Positions 18,158 through 27,628 of a stretch of DNA of 64,000 nt are shown here, piece after piece. The notes beneath the pieces are model-generated. The model was not told the origin of the DNA. It ran no database searches and was given only the letters and a program-made list of their open reading frames with translations. Every line of letters begins with the position of its first letter. The stretch's first letter is position 1. Made by a program: the position numbers and the translations under genes. Source of the stretch: Streptomyces sp. NBC_01445 (GTDB lineage: Bacteria; Actinomycetota; Actinomycetes; Streptomycetales; Streptomycetaceae); the NCBI RefSeq assembly GCF_035918235.1, contig NZ_CP109485.1:5332001-5396000 (forward strand), given 5' to 3'.

Positions 18158-20395
18158 CTAGCGGCCGAGGCGCCCGCGGACCATTCCGACCATCGAGTTG
18201 AGCTCTTCGATCCGCATGCGCCGGGCGGCGACATAGAAGACGCCCAGCAGTACGGCCCCGCCCACGACCAGTGCCGCGAGCGAACCCCCCGTGCCGCTGC
18301 CGAGTGCCCCGGTGATCAGGAAACCGACCGCGCCACCGGCGATCGCCCCCGGGATCGCGGCCATGCCGAGGCGGGCGTACGTACGGATGACCTGAGAGCC
18401 GTCCAGGTCGCCGCCGAGACGCTTGCGCAGGCGTTGCCAGGCGACGCCCACACCGATCGCATACGCGAGCCCGTACGAGGCGGCCATGCCGACCACGGCC
18501 CACTGGGCGGGCAGCAGGAGGTAGGCGATCCCCGACGCGGCCGCGTTGACGGCGGCCACGATGACCGTGTTGTAGAAGGGCGTCCGGGTGTCCTCGTACG
18601 CGTAGAAGCCGCGCAGCACGACGTACTGCACGGAGTACGGGATCAGGCCGAGGCCGAACGCCATCAGGATGTAGCCCATGGACCGGGCGCCATCGGCGCC
18701 GCTCGAGCCGAAGAGCAGGGTGCACATCGGGACGCCGAGGGCGACGAACATGAAGGCGACCGGGACGATCGCGACCGCGGAGGTGCGCAGCCCCTGCGAG
18801 ATGTCGTCGCGGACCGCTCCGGGGTCGCCGTCGTGGGCCGCGCGGGAGATCCGCGGCAGCATCGCCGCCATGACGGAGACGGTGATGATGGCCTGCGGCA
18901 TGCCCCAGATCAGCTGGGCGTTGGAGTAGCCCATGATGCCCGCGCCGGCTTCACCGGACGCCTTGCCGGCGGCGGTCGCGAGCTGGGTGACGACGAGGAC
19001 GCCCGCCTGGTTGGCGAGGACGAACAGCACGGTCCACTTGGCGAGCTTGACCGCCTTGCCGAGGCCGTGGCCCTTCCAGTCGAACCGCAGCCGGAACCGG
19101 AAGCCGGTTTCGCGCAGGTACGGGATCATCGCCAGCGCCTGCACCGTCAGACCGAGCAGGGTGCCGATGCCGAGCAGCCGGACACCGTCCGCGGGGATCG
19201 TGTCGACGTGCAGCTGCGAGTCCGCGGCCGTGCCGTAGACGTAGATGAACATGCCGAACGTGAAGATCATGACGATGTTGTTCAGGACCGGGGTCCACAT
19301 CATCGCGCCGAACTTCCCGCGGGCGTTCAGGATCTGGCCCATGACCACGTGCACGCCCATGAAGAAGATCGTGGGCAGGCAGTAGCGGGCGAAGGTGACA
19401 GCGACGTTGTTCGCGTCCGGACTATTGGCGATGGAGGTCGACATCAGCCGGATCAGGAGCGGCGACGCGAAGACCGCCGCGGCGACGATCACGCCGAGCG
19501 CGACCATGACGAGCGTGAGCAGCCGGTTGGCGTAGGCCTCGCCGCCGTCCTCGTCTTCCTTCATGGACCGCACGAGCTGCGGAACGAATACCGAGTTGAG
19601 GCCGCCGCCGACAGTCAGGATGTAGATCATCGTCGGCAGGGTGTACGCGACCGTCCACGCGTCACCGAGCGTCGCGGAGCCGAGGGCCGCGGTGATGACC
19701 ACGGTGCGTACGAAACCGGTGAGGCGTGAGACCAGGGTGCCCGCCGCCATGACGGCACTCGACTTCAGGAGGCTCGACGCGCGGCCCCCCTTCGACGGGG
19801 CGGGGGCAGGTGCGGGCGGGCCGTCCTGGACGGGAGGCTGCGCCGGTCCGGCGGTGGGCGCCGGAACACCGGGGGCGTCGGCCGGCGGACGGCCGCCGCC
19901 GTTGCTCTGCTGGTCGCGGAAGAGATGAGCGAAGGCGTCGGGCTCGTGCTGCTCCTCGCCGGCCTGCGTCATCAGATCGTCGACCCCCACGAACTGTGTG
20001 GTCCTGGCGTCGTCACCGTACGGAAGGTGCCGCGTCGGGCCCTCCGGCTCAGGAGCCGGCGTCTGGGCCCACACGCGCGGGTCCGGGGGGTACTGGGCCG
20101 CGGGCGGCGGGTCGTAGAGCGGCTGAGGTGCCTCGTAGGTGCCAGGAGGCGGCGGAGGGTGCGCGGCACGGTCGTAGAGCGCCTCCGTCACCGGATCCTG
20201 GGCGGTGAGGTCCTGGGCCCGGTACGGATCCTGGTCGTAGGCGTCCTGGAAGTACGCGTCCTGCGGATACGCGTCCGGGGCGGGGTGGGACGGCGGGACC
20301 TGGCCGGGCGCTCCCTGATGACCGGGGGGCGGGCCCCCGGCCGAGGCTGAGCCGCCCGGGTCCTGGCCACGGTCACCGTCGTACGGCGCGTTCAT
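18158..20395 (-). CDS. murJ: Lipid II flippase MurJ (MviN) with long disordered N-terminus
   Basis: 745 residues. The first ~190 are Pro/Asp/Tyr/Gln-rich and disordered (MNAPYDGDRGQDPGG...), then the MurJ core opens with SSAVMAAGTLVSRLTGFVRT and shows about fourteen hydrophobic helices, including GGGLNSVFVPQLVRSM. MurJ moves lipid II across the membrane for peptidoglycan synthesis. The following gene is a pseudokinase that in mycobacteria is the C-terminal part of the same protein. The DUF6049 gene upstream is about 45 bp away on the same strand. Confidence 0.94.
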   Translation of the reverse strand: MNAPYDGDRGQDPGGSASAGGPPPGHQGAPGQVPPSHPAPDAYPQDAYFQDAYDQDPYRAQDLTAQDPVTEALYDRAAHPPPPPGTYEAPQPLYDPPPAAQYPPDPRVWAQTPAPEPEGPTRHLPYGDDARTTQFVGVDDLMTQAGEEQHEPDAFAHLFRDQQSNGGGRPPADAPGVPAPTAGPAQPPVQDGPPAPAPAPSKGGRASSLLKSSAVMAAGTLVSRLTGFVRTVVITAALGSATLGDAWTVAYTLPTMIYILTVGGGLNSVFVPQLVRSMKEDEDGGEAYANRLLTLVMVALGVIVAAAVFASPLLIRLMSTSIANSPDANNVAVTFARYCLPTIFFMGVHVVMGQILNARGKFGAMMWTPVLNNIVMIFTFGMFIYVYGTAADSQLHVDTIPADGVRLLGIGTLLGLTVQALAMIPYLRETGFRFRLRFDWKGHGLGKAVKLAKWTVLFVLANQAGVLVVTQLATAAGKASGEAGAGIMGYSNAQLIWGMPQAIITVSVMAAMLPRISRAAHDGDPGAVRDDISQGLRTSAVAIVPVAFMFVALGVPMCTLLFGSSGADGARSMGYILMAFGLGLIPYSVQYVVLRGFYAYEDTRTPFYNTVIVAAVNAAASGIAYLLLPAQWAVVGMAASYGLAYAIGVGVAWQRLRKRLGGDLDGSQVIRTYARLGMAAIPGAIAGGAVGFLITGALGSGTGGSLAALVVGGAVLLGVFYVAARRMRIEELNSMVGMVRGRLGR

Positions 20396-20440
20396 GGTTA
20401 CCCCACCTCATAGTCCCCGGGCCCACGGCCACGACATCGC

Positions 20441-22777
20441 TCAACGGTCCACTCTCTCACCCGTGCCGGACGGGTCCGTGCTTTCCGGAGCGGTGTCCGG
20501 TGTCGGGTCACTCGGCTGCTCGGGGTCGCCTTCCCCGGGCTCGGAGCCCGACTCCCCGTTCGTACCGTCGTCAGGCCCTTCCTCGGCGCGTTGCGCGGCG
20601 GCGCGCTTGCGCTGTGTGTACATGCGGAACCCGGCGAGGACGAGGAGCAGGACGCCGCCGGCCATGACGAGCATCACGGTAGGCGTGATCTCCGTGACGT
20701 TCACGTCGAACCGGACCTCGGGGCCGTAGGGCTGGCCGTTCTCCGTGTACAGCTGGGCGAAGACCGGCACCCTGCCGTTGGCGTTGGAGGTGGTCGTGAA
20801 CTTCACCGACTGGCTATGCCCACCGGCGACCTTCACCTGCCGCTCGTCGTACGGTCCGTCGCCGATCTTGAGGCGGGTGCCGTTCGTCGACGTGAGGCGC
20901 AGGACGAGGTGCTCGACGCCCTGCACCAGGTTGTTCTGGACCGTCACCGGGATCGTCGCGCTGCGCCCGGAGAGCTTCGCCTCGGACTTGTCGATGAGCC
21001 TGACCTGCTTGGTGAGCGCCGAGAGGTAATCGGCGACGCCGTCGCGGTACGCCTGCGCCTCGGCGGGGCGACCCCGCCAGGACGTGGACATCTGGCGGTC
21101 CATGGCCCGTCCGAACGGCGTCACCACACGCGACGGGTCGGAGAGGATCACCTGGAAATTGGTGAGCTTGGTCTGGGTGTCCTGGATCGCCTGGAAGGCC
21201 GACTGGGGCAGTTCCTGCTTGCGCAGGTACGAGGGGTAGGACCGGGAGGAGGGGACCCGGGTCGTCGCTTCGGGGTCGGGCTTCGCCTTCGTGGCGGCGG
21301 CCAGGTCCTCGGACTCCGACCAGCTGCTGCCCTGCTCGGCCTTGATCGCCTGCGCCATGGACTGCGCCTGGCTGGCGGACGGCATGCGCTGCGGCGCGAC
21401 CACGATGCTGCGCTCGTTGTCCGGCTCCTGAAGGTTGATCGTCAGACTCTGCGCGAGGAACTGCTGCACGGCGAGCGTCGAGTTCTCGGCCTTCGTCATA
21501 TCGCCCTGGAAGGCCTCCGACAGCCGTGCGTCCGTCACCACGGCCGTCGTGCCGCTGCCGATGGGGCGGGCCGCCGACGGCGTGTACGGCAGGCCGCTGG
21601 GCTCCTGAAGGCTGTCACTGCGGGCGATCACCTTGTCGGCCCCGGCGGACTTGGCGACATTGACGATGCTGGGGTCGATCGCGCCGTCCGCGGGCCAGGC
21701 GTAACTGGTGTCCGGCTTGACGTGGAGCACTGTCTCCACGGTCGTGGTGGCCGCGTCGGTGGCGTCCTTGAGGTGCCCGAGGGAACCGGTCACCTTCGTG
21801 CCGTTGTGGGCCAGCGACGCGAGATCCGGATCGGCGAAGGGGAGGGCGACGACCTTCTGGTCGGCGACGGCGTTCTTCAGATCGTTCAGCCACTGCTTGG
21901 CGACCGCCTGGTTCCTGCCGTTGATCTCGGTGCCGTCCGGCTCCCTGATCTTGTACGGCCGCGTCATGGCGTCGACCGAGGCCAGGAGATCGGGGTCGAC
22001 CACCCAGGTCACGTCGAGGGCGGTACCCAGGGACAGCATCTGCTGGAGGCGCCCGCCCGGAGCGATCTCCTTGGCGAGGCTGTCGTCGTGGAAGATGCGC
22101 GTCTGCTGCTCGTCCGATCCCGTCTCCGCCGTGAGGTGGGTCTGCGAGATGAGCGGCCACAGGAACGTCGTCTTCGTCTTCGTGTCCGCGGCCTCGGGCT
22201 GCCAGGGGAGGAAGGTCCGCTGGATGCCCAGCGTCTGCTGGTACGGCTGCGTCGCCGTCTGGCCGGTCAGCGCGACACCGAGCGGGTAGACGCCGTCGGC
22301 GCCGAGATCCATCTCCTTGACGGGGACGGAGAGGCTGAAGCCCTGCGTCGTGCCAGGGGCCAGCTTGGAGATCTTCTTGGCGTACTTGCCGCCGATCTCC
22401 GTGCCGTCCGGCACTCCTCCTGCCGCGTGCCGGGAGGTGTTGTCGATCGAGGCCCGCCCGCCGAGCGCGGAACCGAGGCGGAGCGCCACGTGGGCGTTCG
22501 AGACGGTCTGCTTGCCGTCGTTCGTGAGTGTGCCGGTGACGGTGACCGTGTCGCCGTCCACCGGTGCGCTCGGAGTGAGCGAGTTCACGGCGACATCGAC
22601 GGTGCTCGTGCCGATCGCGTCGGCCGCAGGTGCCTGCGGGGAGGCATATCCGGGGGAGCCGCCGAACAGGGTCAGGGCGGCCAGCAGAGGCGCTCCGGCG
22701 AGCAACGCCCCCGTGCGCCGCCACCTTCGACGGGCAGGTGAGGGAGTCATCCCTTGGAAATCTGCCGCCTCGGCCAC
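20441..22777 (-). CDS. DUF6049 exported membrane-anchored protein
   Basis: 778 residues from GTG. A basic N-terminus and signal segment (RRRWRRTGALLAGAPLLAAL, about 16-35) precede a large exported domain; one transmembrane helix near the end (TVMLVMAGGVLLLVLAGF) is followed by a short charged tail. Orthologues sit next to murJ in many actinobacteria (the mycobacterial neighbour of mviN too), so a cell-wall role is likely, but the function is not known to me. GAGGG lies 12 nt before the GTG; an inner ATG (22750) is a weaker start. Confidence 0.85.
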   Translation of the reverse strand: MAEAADFQGMTPSPARRRWRRTGALLAGAPLLAALTLFGGSPGYASPQAPAADAIGTSTVDVAVNSLTPSAPVDGDTVTVTGTLTNDGKQTVSNAHVALRLGSALGGRASIDNTSRHAAGGVPDGTEIGGKYAKKISKLAPGTTQGFSLSVPVKEMDLGADGVYPLGVALTGQTATQPYQQTLGIQRTFLPWQPEAADTKTKTTFLWPLISQTHLTAETGSDEQQTRIFHDDSLAKEIAPGGRLQQMLSLGTALDVTWVVDPDLLASVDAMTRPYKIREPDGTEINGRNQAVAKQWLNDLKNAVADQKVVALPFADPDLASLAHNGTKVTGSLGHLKDATDAATTTVETVLHVKPDTSYAWPADGAIDPSIVNVAKSAGADKVIARSDSLQEPSGLPYTPSAARPIGSGTTAVVTDARLSEAFQGDMTKAENSTLAVQQFLAQSLTINLQEPDNERSIVVAPQRMPSASQAQSMAQAIKAEQGSSWSESEDLAAATKAKPDPEATTRVPSSRSYPSYLRKQELPQSAFQAIQDTQTKLTNFQVILSDPSRVVTPFGRAMDRQMSTSWRGRPAEAQAYRDGVADYLSALTKQVRLIDKSEAKLSGRSATIPVTVQNNLVQGVEHLVLRLTSTNGTRLKIGDGPYDERQVKVAGGHSQSVKFTTTSNANGRVPVFAQLYTENGQPYGPEVRFDVNVTEITPTVMLVMAGGVLLLVLAGFRMYTQRKRAAAQRAEEGPDDGTNGESGSEPGEGDPEQPSDPTPDTAPESTDPSGTGERVDR

Positions 22778-22970
22778 GCGCTCGCCCGTCCCTCGTCGTC
22801 GTCAGTGGTCGTCGGATAGTCCACGCATGGTAACGAGGTGCGCTGTGGCGAAGTGCCGCGGACTGCTCCACATGATCGGAAGACAGGGTAGGGGGCATCC
22901 GGCACGGCTCGCGCACACCCAGGAAAAACGGGGCGGAACCCTGGGCTCGGGCCACGTACCCTTTTCTGTT

Positions 22971-24422
22971 GTGCCGAACGCCAATGAAGACAATCCCAGT
23001 GCCCTGAGCCAGGTGCAGCGCCGCGCGGTGAGCGAGCTGCTGCGGGTGGCCCCTGTCGCCGACGACCTCGCCCGTCGATTCCGGGAGGCGGGGTTCTCCC
23101 TCGCCCTGGTAGGCGGCTCGGTCAGGGATGCGCTCCTCGGCAGGCTCGGCAACGATCTGGACTTCACCACGGACGCGCGTCCCGAAGATGTGCTCAAGAT
23201 CGTCAGGCCTTGGGCGGATGCCGTGTGGGAGGTCGGGATCGCCTTCGGGACGGTCGGCTGCCAGAAGGACGGCTACCAGATCGAGGTCACCACGTACCGC
23301 TCCGAGGCGTACGACAGGACCTCCCGCAAGCCCGAGGTCTCGTACGGCGACTCCATCGAGGAAGATCTCGTGCGTCGCGACTTCACCGTGAACGCGATGG
23401 CCGTGGCCCTGCCGGAGAAGGAGTTCATCGACCCGCACGGCGGTCTCGACGACCTTGCCGAGCGCGTGCTGCGTACGCCCGGAACCCCCGAGGAGTCCTT
23501 CTCCGACGACCCGCTGCGGATGATGCGGGCCGCGCGGTTCGCCGCGCAGCTGGACTTCGAGGTGGCCCCCGAGGTCGTCAAGGCGATGAAGGACATGGCC
23601 GACCGCATCGAGATCGTCTCCGCGGAGCGGGTGCGGGACGAGCTGAACAAGCTGATCCTCTCCGCACACCCGCGCGAGGGCCTCACCCTCCTCGTGGACA
23701 CGGGCCTCGCTGCCCATGTCCTGCCCGAGCTGCCCGAGCTGCGCCTTGAGCGGGACGAGCACCACCGGCACAAGGACGTCTACGACCACACGCTGATCGT
23801 CCTCGAGCAGGCGATGGCGCTGGAGTCGGACGGCCCGGATCTCGTGCTCCGTCTCGCGGCGCTGCTGCACGACATCGGCAAGCCGAAGACGCGGCGCTTC
23901 GAGAGCGACGGCCGGGTCTCCTTCCACCACCACGAGGTGGTGGGCGCCAAGATGACGAAGAAGCGCATGACGGCGCTGAAGTACTCCAACGAGCTCGTGA
24001 AGGACGTCTCGCGACTGGTCGAGCTGCACCTGCGCTTCCACGGATACGGCACCGGCGAGTGGACCGACTCCGCCGTCCGCCGCTACGTCCGTGACGCGGG
24101 TCCACTGCTGGACCGCCTGCACAAACTGACCCGCTCCGACTGCACGACGCGCAACAAGCGGAAGGCGAACGCGCTGGGGCGTGCGTACGACGGCCTGGAA
24201 GAGCGCATCGCGCGGCTCAAGGAGCAGGAGGAGCTGGACTCGATCCGCCCCGACCTCGACGGCAATCAGATCCAGGAGATCCTGGGCATCAAGCCGGGGC
24301 CGGCGATCGGGCAGGCGTACAAGTTCCTGCTGGAACTGCGGCTCGAGAACGGGCCGATGGAGCATGACGCGGCGGTGGCGGCGCTCAAGGAGTGGTGGGC
24401 GGCACAGCAGAACGCCGAGTGA
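22971..24422 (+). CDS. cca: CCA tRNA nucleotidyltransferase
   Basis: 483 residues from GTG. The class II nucleotidyltransferase head has LVGGSVRDALLGR and DLDFTTDA (two metal-binding Asp), then RRDFTVNAMA and an ERVRDEL arm; an HD domain (HDIGKPKTRR, and DHTLIVLEQA) follows, as in the actinobacterial Cca. It adds or repairs CCA at tRNA 3' ends. The frame is open upstream, but the GTG at 22971 begins the conserved part. It is divergent from the DUF6049 gene and ends next to the double parS hairpins. Confidence 0.94.
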   Translation: MPNANEDNPSALSQVQRRAVSELLRVAPVADDLARRFREAGFSLALVGGSVRDALLGRLGNDLDFTTDARPEDVLKIVRPWADAVWEVGIAFGTVGCQKDGYQIEVTTYRSEAYDRTSRKPEVSYGDSIEEDLVRRDFTVNAMAVALPEKEFIDPHGGLDDLAERVLRTPGTPEESFSDDPLRMMRAARFAAQLDFEVAPEVVKAMKDMADRIEIVSAERVRDELNKLILSAHPREGLTLLVDTGLAAHVLPELPELRLERDEHHRHKDVYDHTLIVLEQAMALESDGPDLVLRLAALLHDIGKPKTRRFESDGRVSFHHHEVVGAKMTKKRMTALKYSNELVKDVSRLVELHLRFHGYGTGEWTDSAVRRYVRDAGPLLDRLHKLTRSDCTTRNKRKANALGRAYDGLEERIARLKEQEELDSIRPDLDGNQIQEILGIKPGPAIGQAYKFLLELRLENGPMEHDAAVAALKEWWAAQQNAE

Positions 24423-24428
24423 GTGAAC

Positions 24429-24460
24429 CGGGTCCATGTTTCACGTGAAACATGGACCCG
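24429..24460. terminator. Perfect 32-bp palindrome with parS at its centre
   Basis: CGGGTCCATGTTTCAC and its exact complement form a 16-bp stem with no loop bases, 6 bp past the cca stop. The inner 14 bp are parS. In RNA it would form a hairpin that could act as a two-way terminator between cca and the convergent LppU-like gene. Confidence 0.75.
24438..24451. other. parS: parS site (perfect)
   Basis: GTTTCACGTGAAAC at the centre of a 32-bp palindrome, 33 bp from a second site. Confidence 0.93.
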
Positions 24461-24468
24461 GGACGGAG

Positions 24469-24512
24469 ATGCCGAAGGGCGCTGTTTCACGTGAAACAGC
24501 GCCCTTCGGCAT
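24469..24512. terminator. Perfect 44-bp palindrome with parS at its centre
   Basis: Arms of 22 bp (outer ATGCCGAAGGGCGCT and complement) with a parS core, between cca and the convergent small membrane protein gene. The G/C-rich outer stem is typical of Streptomyces terminators. Confidence 0.75.
24484..24497. other. parS: parS site (perfect)
   Basis: GTTTCACGTGAAAC at the centre of a 44-bp palindrome. Confidence 0.93.
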
Positions 24513-24526
24513 GGTGATGCGAGGTC

Positions 24527-25015
24527 TTACTTGGTTTCCTTCAGGCAGAGCACCACGTCGTGGCTGCCACCGCTCTGGTAGTAGGAGACCTCGGTGCCCT
24601 GGACCGAGTTGCACTTGTCGACATCGCTCGTGCCGTCGAACTTCTCGATGACCTTGTACTCGGAGTCGCTCGAGGAACAGTCGACGTCCTTCAGGTCCGG
24701 AGCGGACGTCGTGCCGTTGTTGTGCAGGCAGCTGCCGACCGCGGTCGTTTCGGCGTCGCTCTGGCCGAGGTACCACTTCACGCCGTAGAGCGCGATGGCA
24801 ACCACGATCAGCGCGACGATGCGCAGGGCCTTCTTCTTGCCGCCACCAGCCGGCCGACCGGGCGGGATGGGCGTGCCCGGGGCGTTCGGCGGGTACGGCT
24901 GCTGGGGAACCCCGGGCTGGCCGGCGACCGGAGCGTACGGACCGCCCTGCGGCGGGCCAGAGGGCTGCTGGCCCTGGGCGAACGGATTCTGGCCCTGCGG
25001 CGGCGGAGTGGTCAC
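24527..25015 (-). CDS. LppU/SCO3897-family small membrane protein
   Basis: 162 residues from GTG. A Pro/Gln/Gly-rich N-terminal tail (1-60), one transmembrane helix (ALRIVALIVVAIALYGVKWYL, split at about 63-83), then an outside domain with five Cys (SCLHNNG, DVDCSSSDS, DKCNSVQG, VVLCLKE). Length and cysteine pattern match the LppU family; function unknown. It converges on cca across the double parS hairpin. Confidence 0.85.
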   Translation of the reverse strand: MTTPPPQGQNPFAQGQQPSGPPQGGPYAPVAGQPGVPQQPYPPNAPGTPIPPGRPAGGGKKKALRIVALIVVAIALYGVKWYLGQSDAETTAVGSCLHNNGTTSAPDLKDVDCSSSDSEYKVIEKFDGTSDVDKCNSVQGTEVSYYQSGGSHDVVLCLKETK

Positions 25016-25129
25016 TTTGGGGGTCCCCCTCGAACTTAGGCGCGATGGCGCGGATAAGACGCCCGTAAGTTATCCGTACCGACTGACAACTCTGAAGTCG
25101 GGAGGGGCTCTGTGTCATTGATGTGACAC

Positions 25130-26386
25130 TTACTGGGTGTTGAATCGGGCCATAGCGCCAGCAATCGCCGCGTAGATCAGGGCCACGGTGAGCACCAGCG
25201 GGACCGACTGTCCGTCGGGAGGCAGCATCAGCGCGGCCACTGCGGCCGCGCCGACGAACGCGACGTTGAACAGCACGTCGTAAACGGAGAAGATCCGGCC
25301 ACGGAAGCCGTCGTTCACCGAGGACTGCACGACCGTGTCGGTGGCGATCTTCGAGCCCTGGGTCGTCAGGCCCAGGACGAAGGCGGCGGCCATCATGGGG
25401 GCCGGCGCGAACGGGAGCCCGAGGGCGGGTTCGAGGACGGCTGCCGCCCCCGCGCAGACGATGATCCACCCGGCGGGGCCCAGCCGCCCCGCGGCCCAGG
25501 GTGTGACCACGGCGGCGGCGAAGAATCCCGCCCCCGAGATCGCCACGGCGACACCCAGCAGGGCCAGTCCGTCGGACTCCGTGGACGACCAGGAGTATCG
25601 GCAGAGCATGAGGACCATGACCGTCAGCGCCCCGTAGCAGAACCGCATCAGCGTTATGGCGGCCAGGGCGCGGGCGGCCGGGGGGCGGGCGGCCAGATGG
25701 CGCACGCCCGAGACCAGCCCCTGTGTCGTACCGCTGAGCGCTGTCCGCAAGCCTGGCCGCACCAACTCCGGGTCCGGACCGAGCAGTTCCGCGGACATGG
25801 GCAGGGAGGCGAGCGCCGCGCACAGGTAGAGGGCCGCCCCGACGAGCACCACGAGGGCGTCGGAGTCCGAGATGAGCAGCCGCACGGCGAACGCGAGTCC
25901 GCCGCCCAGCGTTGCGGCGAGGGTGCCCGCGGTCGGCGAGACGGAGTTCGCCATCACCAGGCGCTCGGCGTCGACCAGGCGAGGCATGGCGGCGGAGAGC
26001 CCGGAGAGGATGAACCGGTTGACGGCGGTGACGCACAGGGCGGAGGCGTAGAAGAGCCAGTCCGGCGCATCGATGAGCATCATGACGGCCGTCACGGACG
26101 CCAGGACGGTCCGCAGGAGGTTGCCGTAGAGGAAGACCTGGCGGCGGCGCCAGCGGTCTAGGAGGACGCCCGCGAACGGGCCGACGACCGAGTACGGGAG
26201 AAGCAGCACGGCCATGGCCGAGGCGATGGCGCCGGCCGAGGTCTGTTTCTCCGGCGAGAACACAACATAGGTGGCCAGTGCGACCTGGTAGACGCCGTCC
26301 GCGCCCTGCGAGAGCAGCCGCAGCGCCAACAGGCGCCGGAAGTCCCTCAGGCGCAGGAGTACCCGCAGGTCACGGACGACAGCCAT
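25130..26386 (-). CDS. MFS transporter
   Basis: 418 residues with about twelve hydrophobic helices, from MAVVRDLRVLLRLRDFRRLL. LLPYSVVGPFAGVLLDRWRRRQV is the loop 2-3 motif of the major facilitator superfamily. Substrate unknown; the family resembles enterobactin/multidrug exporters. I picked the ATG at 26386 over the longer frame from 26437 since the membrane core starts there. The next gene upstream is ino1, separated by a hairpin. Confidence 0.85.
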   Translation of the reverse strand: MAVVRDLRVLLRLRDFRRLLALRLLSQGADGVYQVALATYVVFSPEKQTSAGAIASAMAVLLLPYSVVGPFAGVLLDRWRRRQVFLYGNLLRTVLASVTAVMMLIDAPDWLFYASALCVTAVNRFILSGLSAAMPRLVDAERLVMANSVSPTAGTLAATLGGGLAFAVRLLISDSDALVVLVGAALYLCAALASLPMSAELLGPDPELVRPGLRTALSGTTQGLVSGVRHLAARPPAARALAAITLMRFCYGALTVMVLMLCRYSWSSTESDGLALLGVAVAISGAGFFAAAVVTPWAAGRLGPAGWIIVCAGAAAVLEPALGLPFAPAPMMAAAFVLGLTTQGSKIATDTVVQSSVNDGFRGRIFSVYDVLFNVAFVGAAAVAALMLPPDGQSVPLVLTVALIYAAIAGAMARFNTQ

Positions 26387-26410
26387 GGGGCACAGCCTCA
26401 CACACGGGAA

Positions 26411-26446
26411 AGGTCCCCGGGTGCACGCCAGGTGCATCCGGGGACC
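26411..26446 (-). terminator. Hairpin between ino1 and the MFS gene
   Basis: AGGTCCCCGG and CCGGGGACCT arms with inner GTGCAC/GTGCAT symmetry, 57 bp past the ino1 stop. Confidence 0.75.
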
Positions 26447-26502
26447 TCAACAGCCCACAAGGAGAGGCGCGTTACCACTGGTGCGCGCCGCACTGTGTGT
26501 GG

Positions 26503-27585
26503 TTAGCGCTCGACCTCGCCCTTGATGAACTTCTCGACGTTCGCGTAGGCCTCGTCGTCGAAGTACTGAACCGGCGGGGACTTCATGAAGTACGACGACG
26601 CGGAGAGGATCGGGCCACCGATGCCGCGGTCCTTGGCGATCTTCGCAGCGCGCAGGGCGTCGATGATGACACCCGCGGAGTTCGGGGAGTCCCAGACCTC
26701 GAGCTTGTACTCCAGGTTCAGCGGAACGTCACCGAAGGCGCGGCCCTCGAGGCGGACGTAGGCCCACTTGCGGTCGTCGAGCCACTGGACGTAGTCCGAC
26801 GGGCCGATGTGGACGTTCTTCTCACCCAGTTCGCGGTCGGGGATCTGCGAGGTGACGGCCTGCGTCTTCGAGATCTTCTTGGACTCCAGGCGCTCGCGCT
26901 CGAGCATGTTCTTGAAGTCCATGTTGCCGCCGACGTTCAGCTGCATGGTGCGCTCGAGACGGACACCGCGGTCCTCGAACAGCTTCGCCATGACGCGGTG
27001 CGTGATGGTGGCGCCGACCTGGGACTTGATGTCGTCACCGACGATCGGCACGCCCGCCTCGGTGAACTTGTCCGCCCACTCCTTGGTGCCGGCGATGAAG
27101 ACCGGAAGGGCGTTGACGAAGGCGACCTTGGCGTCGATGGCGCACTGCGCGTAGAACTTCGCGGCGTCCTCGGAACCGACGGGCAGGTAGCAGATCAGAA
27201 CGTCGACCTGCTTGTCCTTGAGGACCTGGACGATGTCGACCGGGGCCTCGGCGGACTCCTCGATGGTCTGGCGGTAGTACTTGCCCAGGCCGTCGTGGGT
27301 GTGGCCGCGCTGGACGGTCACGCCCGTGTTCGGCACGTCGCAGATCTTGATGGTGTTGTTCTCGCTGGCACCGATGGCGTCGGAGAGGTCGAGGCCGACC
27401 TTCTTCGCGTCGACGTCGAAGGCGGCGACGAACTCGACGTCACCGACGTGGTAGTCGCCGAACTGGACGTGCATCAGGCCCGGGACCTTGGCGTCCGGGT
27501 CGGCGTCCTTGTAGTACTCGACGCCCTGGACCAGCGAGGCGGCGCAGTTGCCCACGCCGACGATGGCTACGCGAACCGAACCCAT
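26503..27585 (-). CDS. ino1: Inositol-3-phosphate synthase
   Basis: 360 residues, [25 protein letters not shown] (NAD loop GVGNCA), the prokaryotic length for MIPS (eukaryotic forms exceed 500). Conserved pieces include [12 protein letters not shown] (about 177-188) and [12 protein letters not shown]. It turns glucose 6-phosphate into inositol 3-phosphate for mycothiol and phosphatidylinositol. The PadR gene lies just upstream on the same strand, about 44 bp away, so the two may be co-transcribed and regulated. Confidence 0.95.
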   Translation of the reverse strand: MGSVRVAIVGVGNCAASLVQGVEYYKDADPDAKVPGLMHVQFGDYHVGDVEFVAAFDVDAKKVGLDLSDAIGASENNTIKICDVPNTGVTVQRGHTHDGLGKYYRQTIEESAEAPVDIVQVLKDKQVDVLICYLPVGSEDAAKFYAQCAIDAKVAFVNALPVFIAGTKEWADKFTEAGVPIVGDDIKSQVGATITHRVMAKLFEDRGVRLERTMQLNVGGNMDFKNMLERERLESKKISKTQAVTSQIPDRELGEKNVHIGPSDYVQWLDDRKWAYVRLEGRAFGDVPLNLEYKLEVWDSPNSAGVIIDALRAAKIAKDRGIGGPILSASSYFMKSPPVQYFDDEAYANVEKFIKGEVER

Positions 27586-27628
27586 TCCGGTTGCTCCCTG
27601 TGTGTATCGGTGAAACCCCGAATGGGCC

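Noticed and set aside
21615..24437. 940-residue minus-strand frame opposite cca and over DUF6049
   Set aside because: A shadow spanning two genes; the cca product on the other strand has clear motifs.
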